In this document: positions 16,976 to 26,005 of the stretch, one piece after another | How positions within the stretch are numbered: position 1 is the stretch's first letter | Layout of the letters: the number at the start of each line of letters is the position of its first letter | Assembly: GCF_036404135.1 (NCBI RefSeq) | Contig: NZ_DASWPE010000098.1 | Location: forward strand, 62,001 to 126,000 | DNA: 64,000 bases | Direction: 5' to 3' | Origin: Rhodopseudomonas_A sp036404135 | GTDB taxonomy: Bacteria > Pseudomonadota > Alphaproteobacteria > Rhizobiales > Xanthobacteraceae | The notes under the pieces: model-generated | The model's input: the letters and a program-made list of their open reading frames with translations, nothing else | What the model was told of the DNA's origin: nothing | Database searches by the model: none | Program-made: the position numbers and the translations under genes

Positions 16976-17674
16976 ATGAACGCGATCGCCACCAGCAGCA
17001 ATTCCTATTCCGCGGCGAGCTTGTTGCAGAGCGGGTTCAAGCCGGACGCAGCCGCAACCGCCGTCAAGGCCGACGCCGCGCCAGGCGCGACCGCCCCGGC
17101 TGATACTGTCGAACTCTCCGACCACGCCAAGGCGATGCTGGCCAAGGCGCAGGCCGATGCGCAGGCCGTCGCCGACCTGAAAATGAGCTTCGACGAGCGG
17201 CTGCAGAAGCGCAGCGACGCGCTGGCGGACAAGCTGACCAAAGCGTTCAGCGACTTCCACGTCAATTTCGACGATTCGGTGCGGTTGCAGGTCGACAAAT
17301 TCGGCAACGTCACCACCGAAGGGCCGTGGAAAAAGAAGATCGAAAAATATTTCGCCGACAATCCCGAGGTCGCCAAGGAATTGAAGGCGGTGGCCGGGCT
17401 CAACGCGCTGAAGGCCGCCTCCACCGCGCTCGACCTCTACAACAAGGAAAAGGGCGAGACCGCCGGCAGCAAGCAGCAGCAAGCTGCCTGGTCGAAGTAC
17501 AATGTCCGCTCGATCAACATCCAGACCTTGAGCGGGGTGATGAGTCTCACCGACGGCAAGCTGCGCAGCGCCGCGGTCGACTATATCGACGCCATCGCCG
17601 ATCCGACCGGCGCCGAGGCCAGCGGCGCCGATGCCGCGGAGAAGCAGCGCGACGTCGCCCACCGGCTGGCGTAA
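16976..17674 (+). CDS. Uncharacterised protein, divergent from lytic transglycosylase
   Basis: The 232-residue protein begins MNAIATSSNSYSAASLLQSG, without a signal peptide. An early segment ADTVELSDHAKAMLAKAQAD resembles the Val-Glu-Leu-Ser region seen in flagellar and Rhizobiales hypothetical proteins. The rest is helical, with KFGNVTTEGPWKKKIEKYF near 105-123 and long Ala/Lys-rich helices. The start follows GGGAGGTCGAC. Function is unknown. The shared CtrA box with a wall hydrolase suggests a polar, flagellar or cell-cycle-linked role. Confidence 0.7.
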   Translation: MNAIATSSNSYSAASLLQSGFKPDAAATAVKADAAPGATAPADTVELSDHAKAMLAKAQADAQAVADLKMSFDERLQKRSDALADKLTKAFSDFHVNFDDSVRLQVDKFGNVTTEGPWKKKIEKYFADNPEVAKELKAVAGLNALKAASTALDLYNKEKGETAGSKQQQAAWSKYNVRSINIQTLSGVMSLTDGKLRSAAVDYIDAIADPTGAEASGADAAEKQRDVAHRLA

Positions 17675-17716
17675 GGCACGGCCAACCGAAGCAATCAAGG
17701 ACGGGGCGCTAACCCC

Positions 17717-17824
17717 GTCATTGCGAGGAGCTCTTGCGACGAAGCAATCCAGGGCTCGACGCGAGGCCCCTGGATTGCTTCGCGTCTCGGTCGGCGCTAC
17801 GCGCCGTCCTCGGCTCGCAATGAC
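17717..17824. repeat. Dispersed intergenic repeat, family B (GTCATTGCGAGG type)
   Basis: The unit starts GTCATTGCGAGGAGC and ends CTCGCAATGAC. An inner stem GAAGCAATCCAGGG pairs with CCCTGGATTGCTTC. The whole can fold as one long hairpin between convergent genes. A half copy lies at 14071. Confidence 0.85.
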
Positions 17825-17872
17825 GAAACACCACCGATGATGCTTGCCTGTCTTCCGTCAGGCTGTTTCCGC

Positions 17873-18328
17873 TCAACGATAGACCTTGGCCGGATCGAAC
17901 AATCGCTCGGCATCGACCGCCGACAACAGCGGTTCGCCTTTGGCGTCGCGGTCGACGCGGCGATAGAAGCAGGATTTGCGCCCGGTGTGGCAGGCCGCGC
18001 CGCCGCCCTGCTCGACCTTGATCCACACCGCGTCCTGGTCGCAGTCGACCCGCATCTCCAGCACCCGCTGCACATGGCCGGAGCTTTCGCCCTTGCGCCA
18101 CAGCCGGCCGCGCGAGCGGCTGAAGTACCAGGCCTCGCCGGTCTCGATAGTCTTCTGCAGCGCCTCCTGGTTCATGAAGGCGACCATCAGCACCTCGCCG
18201 CCGAGAGCATCGGTGGTGACGCAGGTGACGAGCCCGGCGGCGTCGAATTTCGGGCTGAGCACGACGCCTTCCTCGACGTCGTCCGGCGCGGCGGCAGCGG
18301 TGGCGGCAGGCGTGGTTGTTGCAGACAT
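17873..18328 (-). CDS. hisI: Phosphoribosyl-AMP cyclohydrolase
   Basis: It opens the adenine ring of phosphoribosyl-AMP in histidine synthesis (third step). The start is ATG 18328 (MSATTTPAAT); upstream frame residues look non-coding. The 151-residue chain has the zinc and Mg sites of the family: VDCDQDAVWIKVEQ and ACHTGRKSCFYR, plus AWYFSRSRGRLWRKGESSG for substrate binding. An Ala-rich N-terminal extension of about 25 residues precedes the core. The downstream hisE function is not fused, as usual in alphaproteobacteria. Confidence 0.95.
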   Translation of the reverse strand: MSATTTPAATAAAAPDDVEEGVVLSPKFDAAGLVTCVTTDALGGEVLMVAFMNQEALQKTIETGEAWYFSRSRGRLWRKGESSGHVQRVLEMRVDCDQDAVWIKVEQGGGAACHTGRKSCFYRRVDRDAKGEPLLSAVDAERLFDPAKVYR

Positions 18329-18381
18329 CGGCAGACCTCTTGGAAAAAACGCCCATCCACATTCGGCGTCATACAACACAG

Positions 18382-18548
18382 CGTCATCCTGAGGAGCCAG
18401 GCTGAGCGCAGCGAAGCCGGGCGTCGCGAAGGATCGGCCGCGGGCACTGGGTGCAGCCGCACACCGTCCGACCGCTGTCCTTGCGGCGTCATCCTTCGAG
18501 GCTCCCCCGCAGCGCTGACGCGCTGCCGGAAAGCACCTCAGGATGACG
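18382..18548. repeat. Dispersed repeat, family A, copy 2
   Basis: Begins CGTCATCCTGAGGAGCCAGG and ends CACCTCAGGATGACGG, with internal GAAGCCGGGCGTCGCGAAGG and CATCCTTCGAGGC arms, matching 4302-4470. It lies between hisI and folE, both minus strand. Confidence 0.85.
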
Positions 18549-18596
18549 GCTCCCGCAACCTCAGCTCGCGACTAAAGCGGCAGGCGATGCAACGGC

Positions 18597-19301
18597 TTAG
18601 CGCTGCCCCCGGATCATCGACATGAAGCGGGCCTGCTCCGCCGGATTGTCGCGGAACATGCCGGTGAAGCGGCTGGTGAAGGTCACCGCGCCCTGCTTGC
18701 CGATGCCGCGCACCGACATGCAGGTATGCTCGGCCTCGATCATCACCGCGACGCCGCGCGGCTTCAGCACCTCGTCGACCGCAGCGGCAATCTGCGCGGT
18801 GAGATGCTCCTGGGTCTGCAGCCGGTGCGCGAAAATATCCACCAGCCGCGCCAGTTTCGACAGCCCGACCACCCGCTCCACCGGGGTATAGGCGATATGC
18901 GCCTTGCCGTAGAACGGCATCACGTGATGCTCGCAATGCGAGGTGAAGCTCATGTCGCGGATCAGCACGAAATCGTCATAGCCCGCGGTCTCGCCGAAGG
19001 TGCGGTTCAGCACCTCGGCCGGGCACTGGTGATAGCCCTGGAACAATTCGTCATAGGCTTCCACCACGCGGCGCGGCGTATCCAGCAGCCCCTCGCGCGA
19101 AATGTCTTCGCCGATATAGGCCAGCAGCGTCTGCACCGCCTGCTCGGCCTCGCCGCGCGACGGTCGCGGCTGGTCCGGCTTGACGGCGGCGGCGAGAAAT
19201 TCCGCGGGATCGAGTTCGGCCGGGCGAGCACCCGCAACCTTGGCGTCGGCCGGTTTGCCGTCGGGCTTGCCGGCGCGCAGCGGCTTGATCAATGCGTCCA
19301 T
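18597..19301 (-). CDS. folE: GTP cyclohydrolase I
   Basis: It converts GTP to dihydroneopterin triphosphate, the first step of tetrahydrofolate synthesis. The 234-residue protein has the zinc ligands in SHCEHHVMPF and CMSVRGIGKQG, and the substrate-binding LSKLARLVDIFAHRLQTQEHLT. The first about 45 residues are a non-conserved Lys/Ala/Pro-rich leader. It is the type I (zinc-dependent, FolE1) enzyme. Adjacent hisI is on the same strand, but the 270-base gap holding a repeat argues for separate units. Confidence 0.96.
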   Translation of the reverse strand: MDALIKPLRAGKPDGKPADAKVAGARPAELDPAEFLAAAVKPDQPRPSRGEAEQAVQTLLAYIGEDISREGLLDTPRRVVEAYDELFQGYHQCPAEVLNRTFGETAGYDDFVLIRDMSFTSHCEHHVMPFYGKAHIAYTPVERVVGLSKLARLVDIFAHRLQTQEHLTAQIAAAVDEVLKPRGVAVMIEAEHTCMSVRGIGKQGAVTFTSRFTGMFRDNPAEQARFMSMIRGQR

Positions 19302-19538
19302 CTTTTCTCCGTTCGACCGGCCGTTTCAGACCGGAGTGTCACCGGGCAGACGGGGCGGCATTTGCCGCCGGGCGCCTGAGGCCCTCACATCGCAAGTGTA
19401 AACACTGGAACCGGCGATGTGAATTGCAAATTCCGCGCGCTTAAGCAGAGCGGCCGGACTGTATTTCCGCGGCCCTGGTCCTATATAAGTAGGCCAGTCG
19501 AGCCCGCCAAGGCGCTCCCGATCCGAACCGCAGAGCCG

Positions 19539-19994
19539 ATGCTGAACGACATCTATAACAAGCGCATCATCGAACTGGCCGGCAATATCCCGCGGCTGGG
19601 ACACTTGGCCGCGCCAGACGCCAGCGCCACCGCGCATTCCAAATTGTGCGGCTCCACCGTCAAGGTCGAGCTGAAGATGGACGGCCCGGTGGTCATCGAT
19701 TTCGCCCATGACGTGAAGGCCTGCGCGCTCGGCCAGGCCTCCTCCTCGATCATGGCGCAGCACGTGGTCGGCTCCACCGCCGGCGAATTGCGCGCGCTGC
19801 GCGAGACGGTGCGCAAAATGCTGAAAGAAAACGGCGCGCCGCCGCAGGGCAAATGGGCCGACATCGCGCTCTTGGAGCCGGTGCGCGACTACAAGGCGCG
19901 CCACGCCTCGACGCTGTTGACCTTCGACGCCGTGGTCGACGCGATCGGCCAGATCGAGGCCAAGCTCGGGCAATTCGCCCCGGCGGAAGGCTAG
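19539..19994 (+). CDS. NifU/IscU-like Fe-S cluster scaffold protein
   Basis: Translation should begin at ATG 19539 (MLNDIYNKRIIELAGNIPRL); the open frame upstream is non-coding in character. The 151-residue protein has scaffold Cys in KLCGSTV and DVKACALGQASSSI. The third cluster Cys of classic IscU is absent: the equivalent region reads YKARHASTLLTF. This three-to-two change is typical of a separate alphaproteobacterial branch. Function in Fe-S assembly or transfer is therefore inferred, not certain. It is transcribed divergently from folE. Confidence 0.82.
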   Translation: MLNDIYNKRIIELAGNIPRLGHLAAPDASATAHSKLCGSTVKVELKMDGPVVIDFAHDVKACALGQASSSIMAQHVVGSTAGELRALRETVRKMLKENGAPPQGKWADIALLEPVRDYKARHASTLLTFDAVVDAIGQIEAKLGQFAPAEG

Positions 19995-20026
19995 ATTCTC
20001 CGCGGTTCGTCGGTTCAACCGCAGCC

Positions 20027-20152
20027 GTCATTCCGGGGGCGAGCAGCTGCGCGCGAGCCCGGAATCTGGCAACCTTGGCGGCGGTAGACCTCACTTCTCG
20101 CAGCAAGATTCCGGGTTCGCTTGGGCTTGCGCCCTCGCGCCCCGGAATGACG
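20027..20152. repeat. Dispersed repeat, family D (GTCATTCCGGGG type), copy 1
   Basis: GTCATTCCGGGGGCGAG at one end and GCGCCCCGGAATGAC at the other are complementary, with a second inner pair CCCGGAATCT / AGATTCCGGG. Copy 2 lies at 28895-29023. Located between convergent genes. Confidence 0.85.
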
Positions 20153-20186
20153 CGCTGATCAGGTGAGAAGAGCGCTCGGGATCGAC

Positions 20187-21119
20187 CTAGCGCTGCGGCT
20201 GCGCGGCGCCGCCCTGGCCGCCGGTCGGCAGGCTGACCTCGGCGGTCTTGGTCGGCTTCGCCACCGGCAGCGCGATGTCGGACGCCACCGGCGCCTCGTT
20301 GGCGACGCGATCCTGTACCGCCTTGGCTTTCAGCCCGGCGACCGCGACCGCCGCCGGCGCCTGATCGAGCGGCGGCAACAGCTCGGCGATCGCCTCGGTG
20401 GTCAGCAGATTGGTGAGCTGCAATTCGGAGCGCGACAATTCGTGCAGATTCTCCCACGGCGGCACGTTCAGCGACAGCGACAACAGATCGCCGGTGCCGC
20501 CCATGTCGAAGGTGAATTTCGCCAGCCGGCCGATGTCGCGCTCAACGATCATCATGTCCTGCGCGGTGTAGCTGGCGGCGCGCGCGTCGTCGGCGCGGTC
20601 ACCCATCCAGATCTGGTGAACCCGCACATGAGCGCCTTCAGGCACGTAGCGAACGTTGCCTGATAACAGTAGGAAAACGCACATCGATTCACAATAGGCC
20701 TGCGGCGCGATGGTGGTCTGCATGCCGCTTGCGGTGGCGACCTCGATGGTGCTGCCGACGGTGGTGCGCATTCCCAGCTTGCGCCAGCGCCGGCCCATGG
20801 TGATGGCGTCGTTGACCGAGCCGCCGCTGGAGTCCAGCACGACGGTGGAGCCGGCCAGCTGCCGGCCGCGGGCGAATTCGTCAAAATCCTTCGGGGTGTC
20901 GGCGGTGACAATTCCGACCGCCGAGATCCAGCCGCGGCAATTCGGCTCGCAGGCCACCCAGTTGAACCGCATCGGCAGTTTGCGCTCTTCAAGCTGCCCG
21001 CCGGCGCCGGCCTGCGCCGAGGTGCCGCCGACATTGGCGACGTTTGTCGCCACGATGGTCGCCGCCGCGGTGAACACCACCGCCAGACCGACGAATTGCA
21101 GCCACCTCGCGCGTCCCAT
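20187..21119 (-). CDS. Membrane-anchored ClpP-like (COG3904-type) protein
   Basis: The likely start is ATG 21119 (MGRARWLQFVGLAVVFTAA), giving one N-terminal membrane helix and a periplasmic body. The body has STVVLDSSGGSVNDAITMG (about 91-109) and APQAYCESMCVFLLLSG (about 138-154), the two blocks that in COG3904 proteins correspond to the oxyanion-hole and Ser regions of the ClpP/crotonase fold. Here the second block has CESMC where CxSAC is usual. Activity is unproven. The C-terminal 60 residues are Pro/Ala-rich. Confidence 0.7.
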   Translation of the reverse strand: MGRARWLQFVGLAVVFTAAATIVATNVANVGGTSAQAGAGGQLEERKLPMRFNWVACEPNCRGWISAVGIVTADTPKDFDEFARGRQLAGSTVVLDSSGGSVNDAITMGRRWRKLGMRTTVGSTIEVATASGMQTTIAPQAYCESMCVFLLLSGNVRYVPEGAHVRVHQIWMGDRADDARAASYTAQDMMIVERDIGRLAKFTFDMGGTGDLLSLSLNVPPWENLHELSRSELQLTNLLTTEAIAELLPPLDQAPAAVAVAGLKAKAVQDRVANEAPVASDIALPVAKPTKTAEVSLPTGGQGGAAQPQR

Positions 21120-21407
21120 GTGGTTCCTTGCCTCGCCCGATGAGCAACGGTAACGATCCCAGAGCACTGACAAAATTCTGTCATGACACCGATATGCAAA
21201 TGGTTAACTTTGTGAGCCATCCTGTCCAGCGCACTTTTGGTTGTAAGGCCTCCGTATCATTACGATATTTGCCGCGCTGTGACGTATTTACCAGTTCCGC
21301 GCGACAAAACTGGGCAGCTCGCAGCACAGTGTTTTGACAAACCGCCCAGTGGATATGCAGCTGCCTTGGAATGGTCTGCGGACCCCTGCCCTGACCCCGA
21401 TGCCGCG

Positions 21408-21722
21408 ATGCCGATGACCGCGAGGACCCTGCTGCAAAACCTGCCGCGCCGAATCGGCCGCGGCGCGATCTGGCTGTATCGCCACTCGCTGTCGGCGCTG
21501 GTCGGCTATCACTGCCGGCATCTGCCGAGCTGCTCGGCCTATGGCGACGAGGCGATCGACCGCTTCGGGCTGTGGGCCGGCGGCTGGATGACGCTGGCGC
21601 GGCTGTTGCGCTGCCAGCCCTGGGGCACCCACGGCATCGACAACGTGCCGCTCGCGGCGCCCGCCGGGGCGCGCTGGTATCTGCCGTGGCGCTACGCGCG
21701 CTGGCGCGGCGTCAACGGCTGA
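21408..21722 (+). CDS. yidD: Membrane protein insertion efficiency factor YidD
   Basis: Start chosen at ATG 21408 (MPMTARTLLQNLP); an ATG six bases later is equally possible. The about 104-residue protein has an amphipathic N-terminal helix and the diagnostic Cys-rich YHCRHLPSCSAYGDEAIDRFG, then LARLLRCQPWGTHGIDNVP, as in YidD proteins. These small factors help YidC insert inner-membrane proteins. It is not next to yidC or rnpA here, as in many alphaproteobacteria. Confidence 0.9.
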   Translation: MPMTARTLLQNLPRRIGRGAIWLYRHSLSALVGYHCRHLPSCSAYGDEAIDRFGLWAGGWMTLARLLRCQPWGTHGIDNVPLAAPAGARWYLPWRYARWRGVNG

Positions 21723-21740
21723 GCGAACCGCCGGCCTTAG

Positions 21741-21838
21741 AGCTCCGGTTCCGATAGAATCAGAACCGGAGCTTGAGATTGTTATTTTGACGCGTTTTCT
21801 TCACGCGAACCGGGATCCACTTCGCTCGAAAACGCTAT
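21741..21838. repeat. Dispersed repeat, family C, copy 1
   Basis: AGCTCCGGTT...AACCGGAGCT forms one hairpin. The second half carries GACGCGTTTTCTTCACGCG and CCACTTCGCTCGAAAACGC. The same two-part unit occurs at 35021, 46051 and 53345. It follows yidD. Confidence 0.9.
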
Positions 21839-21843
21839 AAAAG

Positions 21844-22341
21844 TCAGAAGCTGACGCAGGCGCTCTGCAGCGCGATCAGCACCGACTGCTGCTGGAACCT
21901 GTGCTTATAGGCTTCGGCGATCGCGGTCAGCGCCGCGCGCTTGGTGGGATCGTCGGCGAACAGGATCAGCAGGACTTTTGCCGGCTCGCGCAGCAGCACG
22001 CCGCTCGCCGGGTTGCGCCATTGCCCCTTGCTGTCGATCACCGTCAGCCCGTCGGGAAACCGCGGCGTGACCTCCTCGGCAAGAAAGCGCGCGAAAGCGG
22101 CTTCGCTGACCAGCGCGCGATCGCGCAGCGTGCGGCCGAACAGCAGTTCGGCGCGCAGCATCGGCTCTGCCGGCTGTGCGCAGGTCCGCGGCCACGAGGC
22201 GCAGCCGCCGAGCCCGACGAGCAGCAGGGTCGCGACCACGATCAAGCCGGCCGGCAAGCGCCGCTTAACTCTTCGGCGCGGCGATCCGGCCGGTGATAAG
22301 CGCGCTGCAAAGACTGAGCGCGATGAAGCCCACCGAGACAT
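21844..22341 (-). CDS. DUF3574 family lipoprotein
   Basis: The mature part has a lipobox LVGLGGC after a hydrophobic helix. The domain that follows contains MLRAELLFGRTLRD, FLAEEVTPRFPDGLTVIDSKGQW and KVLLILFADDPTKRAA, the signature of DUF3574. The start is unclear: the ATG at 22341 would overlap the MFS gene upstream by 77 bases, while internal TTG codons near 22257 give a short leader. Either way translation appears coupled to the MFS gene. The family has no known function. Confidence 0.75.
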   Translation of the reverse strand: MSRWASSRSVFAARLSPAGSPRRRVKRRLPAGLIVVATLLLVGLGGCASWPRTCAQPAEPMLRAELLFGRTLRDRALVSEAAFARFLAEEVTPRFPDGLTVIDSKGQWRNPASGVLLREPAKVLLILFADDPTKRAALTAIAEAYKHRFQQQSVLIALQSACVSF

Positions 22342-23419
22342 AGCCCGCCTCTTGCAACAAGGAGCCGGCGAACAGCGTGCCGCCGATCGCGGAGCCGACC
22401 GCCTGACCGATATAGATCACCGAGGTGTTGAGCGATATGGTGGCCGGCGCCAACAGCGGCGCGGCGCCGACCAGCCGCACCTGCTGCATCGAATTGGTCG
22501 AGGTGAAGCCCATCCCCCAGATCCCGACGCCGGTCGCCATCAGCATGAAACTGCCGGCGCCGAACGCCCAGACGCTGGCGCCGGTCAACAGCACCGCGAT
22601 CGCCAGCAGCGAGGTCCGGTAGGCGCCCCACAGATCGACGATGCGGCTGGCGATCACGTTGCCGACGAAGCCGCCGATGCCATAAAGCGCGAACACCAGG
22701 CTGATGGCGTCCGCGCCGGCGGCGGTGAGCCGCGCCAGCAGCGGGCCGAAATAGGTGAACACCACGAACTGCCCACAGGTCTGCAAGGTGGTGACCAGCA
22801 GCAGCAGCAGGATCAGCCGGCTGCGGCCGACATCGGCCCAGGTCTTCAGGTTGACCGGCGCGCCGATCAATCCGCCCGGCAGCCGCCAGACCAGCAGCAC
22901 GCAGCTCAGCGTGCCGATCAGCCCGACGCCGGCATAGGCGGCGCGCCAGCCGTAGCGGCTGGCGATGAAGGTCACCAGCGGCAGCCCGCAGGCCACCGCC
23001 AAGGACCAGCCGAGAAACACGTAAGTCATGGTGCCGCCGCGCTTCTCGGGCTCTGCGATCAGCCCGGCGGCGCCGGCGGCCTGCGGCGTGTAGAGCGCGC
23101 CGACCGCGAGCATCGAGAGCCGGATCGCCAGCAGCACCGCGTAGCTCGGCACCAGCGCCGAGGCGAGATTGCCCAGCGCCAGCACCGCCAGCGTGCCGCC
23201 GAGCAGGCTGCGCCGCGGCAAGCGGCTGGTCAGCCAGGCCATCAGCGGCGAGCCGAGGCACAGCACCACCGCGCCGAAGGTGATCAGCAGCCCGGCCTCG
23301 CGGATCGAGACGCCGAGCGCGGCGGAGAGCTCCGGCAGCATGCCGGCCGGCGCCAGCACCGAGGTCCCGGTGACGAAATTACCCAGCATCAGGGCGGTGG
23401 GGGCGAGTGAGCGCGACAT
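22265..23419 (-). CDS. MFS efflux transporter (DHA1 / AraJ-like)
   Basis: The 384-residue protein has twelve hydrophobic segments. Hallmarks are NFVTGTSVLAPAGMLPEL in TM1, the loop-2 motif SPLMAWLTSRLPRRSLL and the loop-8 equivalent GNVIASRIVDLWG. This pattern belongs to the drug/sugar H+ antiporters of the AraJ/YdhP branch. The substrate is unknown. The gene runs straight into a DUF3574 lipoprotein gene and is divergent from the TPR protein gene. Confidence 0.88.
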   Translation of the reverse strand: MSRSLAPTALMLGNFVTGTSVLAPAGMLPELSAALGVSIREAGLLITFGAVVLCLGSPLMAWLTSRLPRRSLLGGTLAVLALGNLASALVPSYAVLLAIRLSMLAVGALYTPQAAGAAGLIAEPEKRGGTMTYVFLGWSLAVACGLPLVTFIASRYGWRAAYAGVGLIGTLSCVLLVWRLPGGLIGAPVNLKTWADVGRSRLILLLLLVTTLQTCGQFVVFTYFGPLLARLTAAGADAISLVFALYGIGGFVGNVIASRIVDLWGAYRTSLLAIAVLLTGASVWAFGAGSFMLMATGVGIWGMGFTSTNSMQQVRLVGAAPLLAPATISLNTSVIYIGQAVGSAIGGTLFAGSLLQEAGYVSVGFIALSLCSALITGRIAAPKS

Positions 23420-23537
23420 CGCTCGTGGCTAACACGGAAATCATGCAATTGCATCTACTTTTCGCGGCGCGGCGTTTGCTGCCGGAATTCGCCGCCCCGC
23501 CCGTTCAACTCTCGACCCACAACACCAAGGACGAGAC

Positions 23538-25841
23538 ATGAGCAGCACAGCGGCCGATGCGGCATTGGCGCAGGCCATCGACCACTACGGCGCCGGCCAC
23601 ACCCGCCAGGCCGGCCAATTGTGCGCCGAAATCCTTGGCGCCGATCCCGACCATGTCGACGCGCTGCACCTCTCCGCGGTGATCGCCTTCGCCAGCGACC
23701 GCCCGGCGGAGGGCGCCGCGCTGCTGCACCGGGTGTTCGACCTCGATCCCGGCAACGCCCACGCCTTCGCCACGCTCGGCGACGCGCTGGCCCAGAAGGG
23801 CGAAGCCGAGGGCGCGGTGGCGGCGTTGCAGCGCGGCACCCGGCTGCGGCCGAACCACGCCGGATTGCAGTTGAAGCTCGCCGCCGCGCTGCACGATCTG
23901 CAACGGCTGAATGAGGCGGAGGCGGCCTGCCGCCGCGCCGTAACGCTCGATCCGGCGCTGGTTGCGGCGCGCTTCCGGCTGGCGCGGATTCTGACCGCGC
24001 AGGGCAAAATGGGCGAAGCCGCCGACGTCTATCGCGAGTTGATCGCGCGCGATCCGAATTCGCACGAGGCGCTGCTCAATCTCGGCAACATCCTGCAGGA
24101 TCAGGGCAAGCGCGACGAAGCCTGCGAACTCTATCGCCGCGCGGTGGCGGCGCATCCGCAGTTCGCCGAAGGGCATCGCAATCTGGCGCTGGCGCTGGCG
24201 CAGGGTGAGCAACCGGACGCAGCGTTGGCGGCCTGCCGCCGCGCCATCGCGCTACAGCCGAAAGCCGTCGAATCGCATCTGGCGCTGGCCGAGATCCTGG
24301 AGGGGCTGGGGCAGACCGAGCCGGCGCTGGCCAGCTATCGCCACGCGCTGACGCTGCAATCCAACGACGCCGACAAGCTGACCCGGATCGGGGTGGCGCT
24401 GCACCGCCTCGATCAATTCGCCGAGGCGATCGACTGCGCCAGCGCCGCGCTGCACCGCGCGCCCGCGCATTTCGATGCGCTGAAACTGCTTGGGCTGGCG
24501 CATTTCAGCAGCGACCGCTTCGCCGCGGCGCTGGAGGCCTACCGGCGGATGGCGGCGCTCGACCCCGACAATCCGGCGATCCTCAACGACATCGGCGCCT
24601 GCCTGTTCAAGCTGAAACGCTACGACGAGGCGACCGCCGCCTGCGAGGCCGCGATCGCCGTCAACCCCGATCACGCCCCGGCGCTGACCAATCTCGGCAT
24701 CATCCATGAGGCGCAGGGCGCGTTCGACGCCTCCGCCGCGATGCTTCAGCGCGCCATCGCCGCGGACCCGTTATTTGCCAAGGCCCATGTCAACCTCGCC
24801 GTCACCTATAATGGGCTGGGCCTGATCGATCAGGCGCTGGCCTCAGCGCAACGCGCCATCGCGCTCACCCCTGAGGAGCCGCAGGCCCGGCTCAATCATG
24901 CGCATTTCCTGTTGCTGAATGGCGACCTCGGCCATGGCTTTCACGAATACGAATGGCGGCGGCGCTGCAAAGAGGTCGCCGCCAACCAGCAGCGCTTCAG
25001 CGTGCCGGAATGGCGCGGCGAAGTTTTGGCCGGCCGCACCCTGCTGTTGCATTCCGCCGACGGGCTCGGCGACGCGCTGCATATGGCGCGCTACGTGCCG
25101 ATCATCATGGCGATGGGCGCCACCGTGCTGCTGCAGGTGCAGCCGGCGCTGGTGCGGCTGTTGCGCCACAGCCTCGGCGTCACCGTGCTGGCGCGCGGCG
25201 AGAAGCTGCCGGCGTTCGACCTGCATCTGCCGCTGCTGAGCCTGCCGCATGCGCTCGGCACCACCCTGCAGACCATCCCGGCCGCGGTGCCCTATCTGTC
25301 GGCCGAACCGGGCAAGCTCGCGTCCTGGCAGCGGGCGTTGGCGGCCGAGGACACCGCGCTGAAGGTCGGCGTGGTGTGGGCCGGCAACCCGAAACATTCC
25401 GCCGATGCGCAGCGCTCGCTGTCGGCCGAGGCGGTGCTGCCGCGGCTGTTGCTGCCCGGCGTGCAGCTCTACAGCCTGCAGAAGGAGCCGCCGGCGGCCG
25501 ATCGGCCGGTGCTGGCACGGCTCGGCGAGGCCATCACCGATCTCGGCCCGGCGCTGGCCGACCTGTCGGACACCGCGGCGGCGATCGCCGCGCTCGACCT
25601 GGTGATCGCGGTCGATACCGCGGTGGCGCATCTTGCCGCGGCACTCGGCCGCCCGGTCTGGGTGATGCTGCCCTATGCGCAGGACTGGCGCTGGATGCGC
25701 GAGCGCGAGGACAGCCCGTGGTATCCCACCATGCGGCTGTTCCGGCAGCGCCGGCCGCGCGACTGGGACAGCGTGCTGCCGCGGCTGCCGCGCGAACTGG
25801 CGCGCGTGACCGCCGGCGAACGCGCGCTTCTCTTGCCGTAG
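23538..25841 (+). CDS. TPR-repeat protein with C-terminal glycosyltransferase-like domain
   Basis: The 767-residue protein has about 13 consecutive tetratricopeptide units (residues about 5-450; repeated patterns such as A-LNLGNILQDQGKRDEA). It then carries a domain of about 290 residues with LLHSADGLGDALHMARYVP, VGVVWAGNPKHSADAQRSL and AVDTAVAHLAAALGRPVWVML. Those blocks match the nucleotide-sugar region of family 9/41-like glycosyltransferases (ADP-heptose or O-GlcNAc type). It probably glycosylates a protein or envelope component, using the TPR solenoid for recognition. There is no signal peptide. Confidence 0.85.
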   Translation: MSSTAADAALAQAIDHYGAGHTRQAGQLCAEILGADPDHVDALHLSAVIAFASDRPAEGAALLHRVFDLDPGNAHAFATLGDALAQKGEAEGAVAALQRGTRLRPNHAGLQLKLAAALHDLQRLNEAEAACRRAVTLDPALVAARFRLARILTAQGKMGEAADVYRELIARDPNSHEALLNLGNILQDQGKRDEACELYRRAVAAHPQFAEGHRNLALALAQGEQPDAALAACRRAIALQPKAVESHLALAEILEGLGQTEPALASYRHALTLQSNDADKLTRIGVALHRLDQFAEAIDCASAALHRAPAHFDALKLLGLAHFSSDRFAAALEAYRRMAALDPDNPAILNDIGACLFKLKRYDEATAACEAAIAVNPDHAPALTNLGIIHEAQGAFDASAAMLQRAIAADPLFAKAHVNLAVTYNGLGLIDQALASAQRAIALTPEEPQARLNHAHFLLLNGDLGHGFHEYEWRRRCKEVAANQQRFSVPEWRGEVLAGRTLLLHSADGLGDALHMARYVPIIMAMGATVLLQVQPALVRLLRHSLGVTVLARGEKLPAFDLHLPLLSLPHALGTTLQTIPAAVPYLSAEPGKLASWQRALAAEDTALKVGVVWAGNPKHSADAQRSLSAEAVLPRLLLPGVQLYSLQKEPPAADRPVLARLGEAITDLGPALADLSDTAAAIAALDLVIAVDTAVAHLAAALGRPVWVMLPYAQDWRWMREREDSPWYPTMRLFRQRRPRDWDSVLPRLPRELARVTAGERALLLP

Positions 25842-26005
25842 TTCCGGCCGCAGCGCGCGCCCGATCGATCGCAGGCGTCGTGGTCGAAAACCGGCGCCCC
25901 GCCGCGACGGCGTCTTTCCGCCGTTGCAACGCCCGATTCCGCTGCTATACCGCTCAAATCAGCTTACCTGCGCTCGTTCGCAGGAGTGAGCCATAGGAGA
26001 GCATG

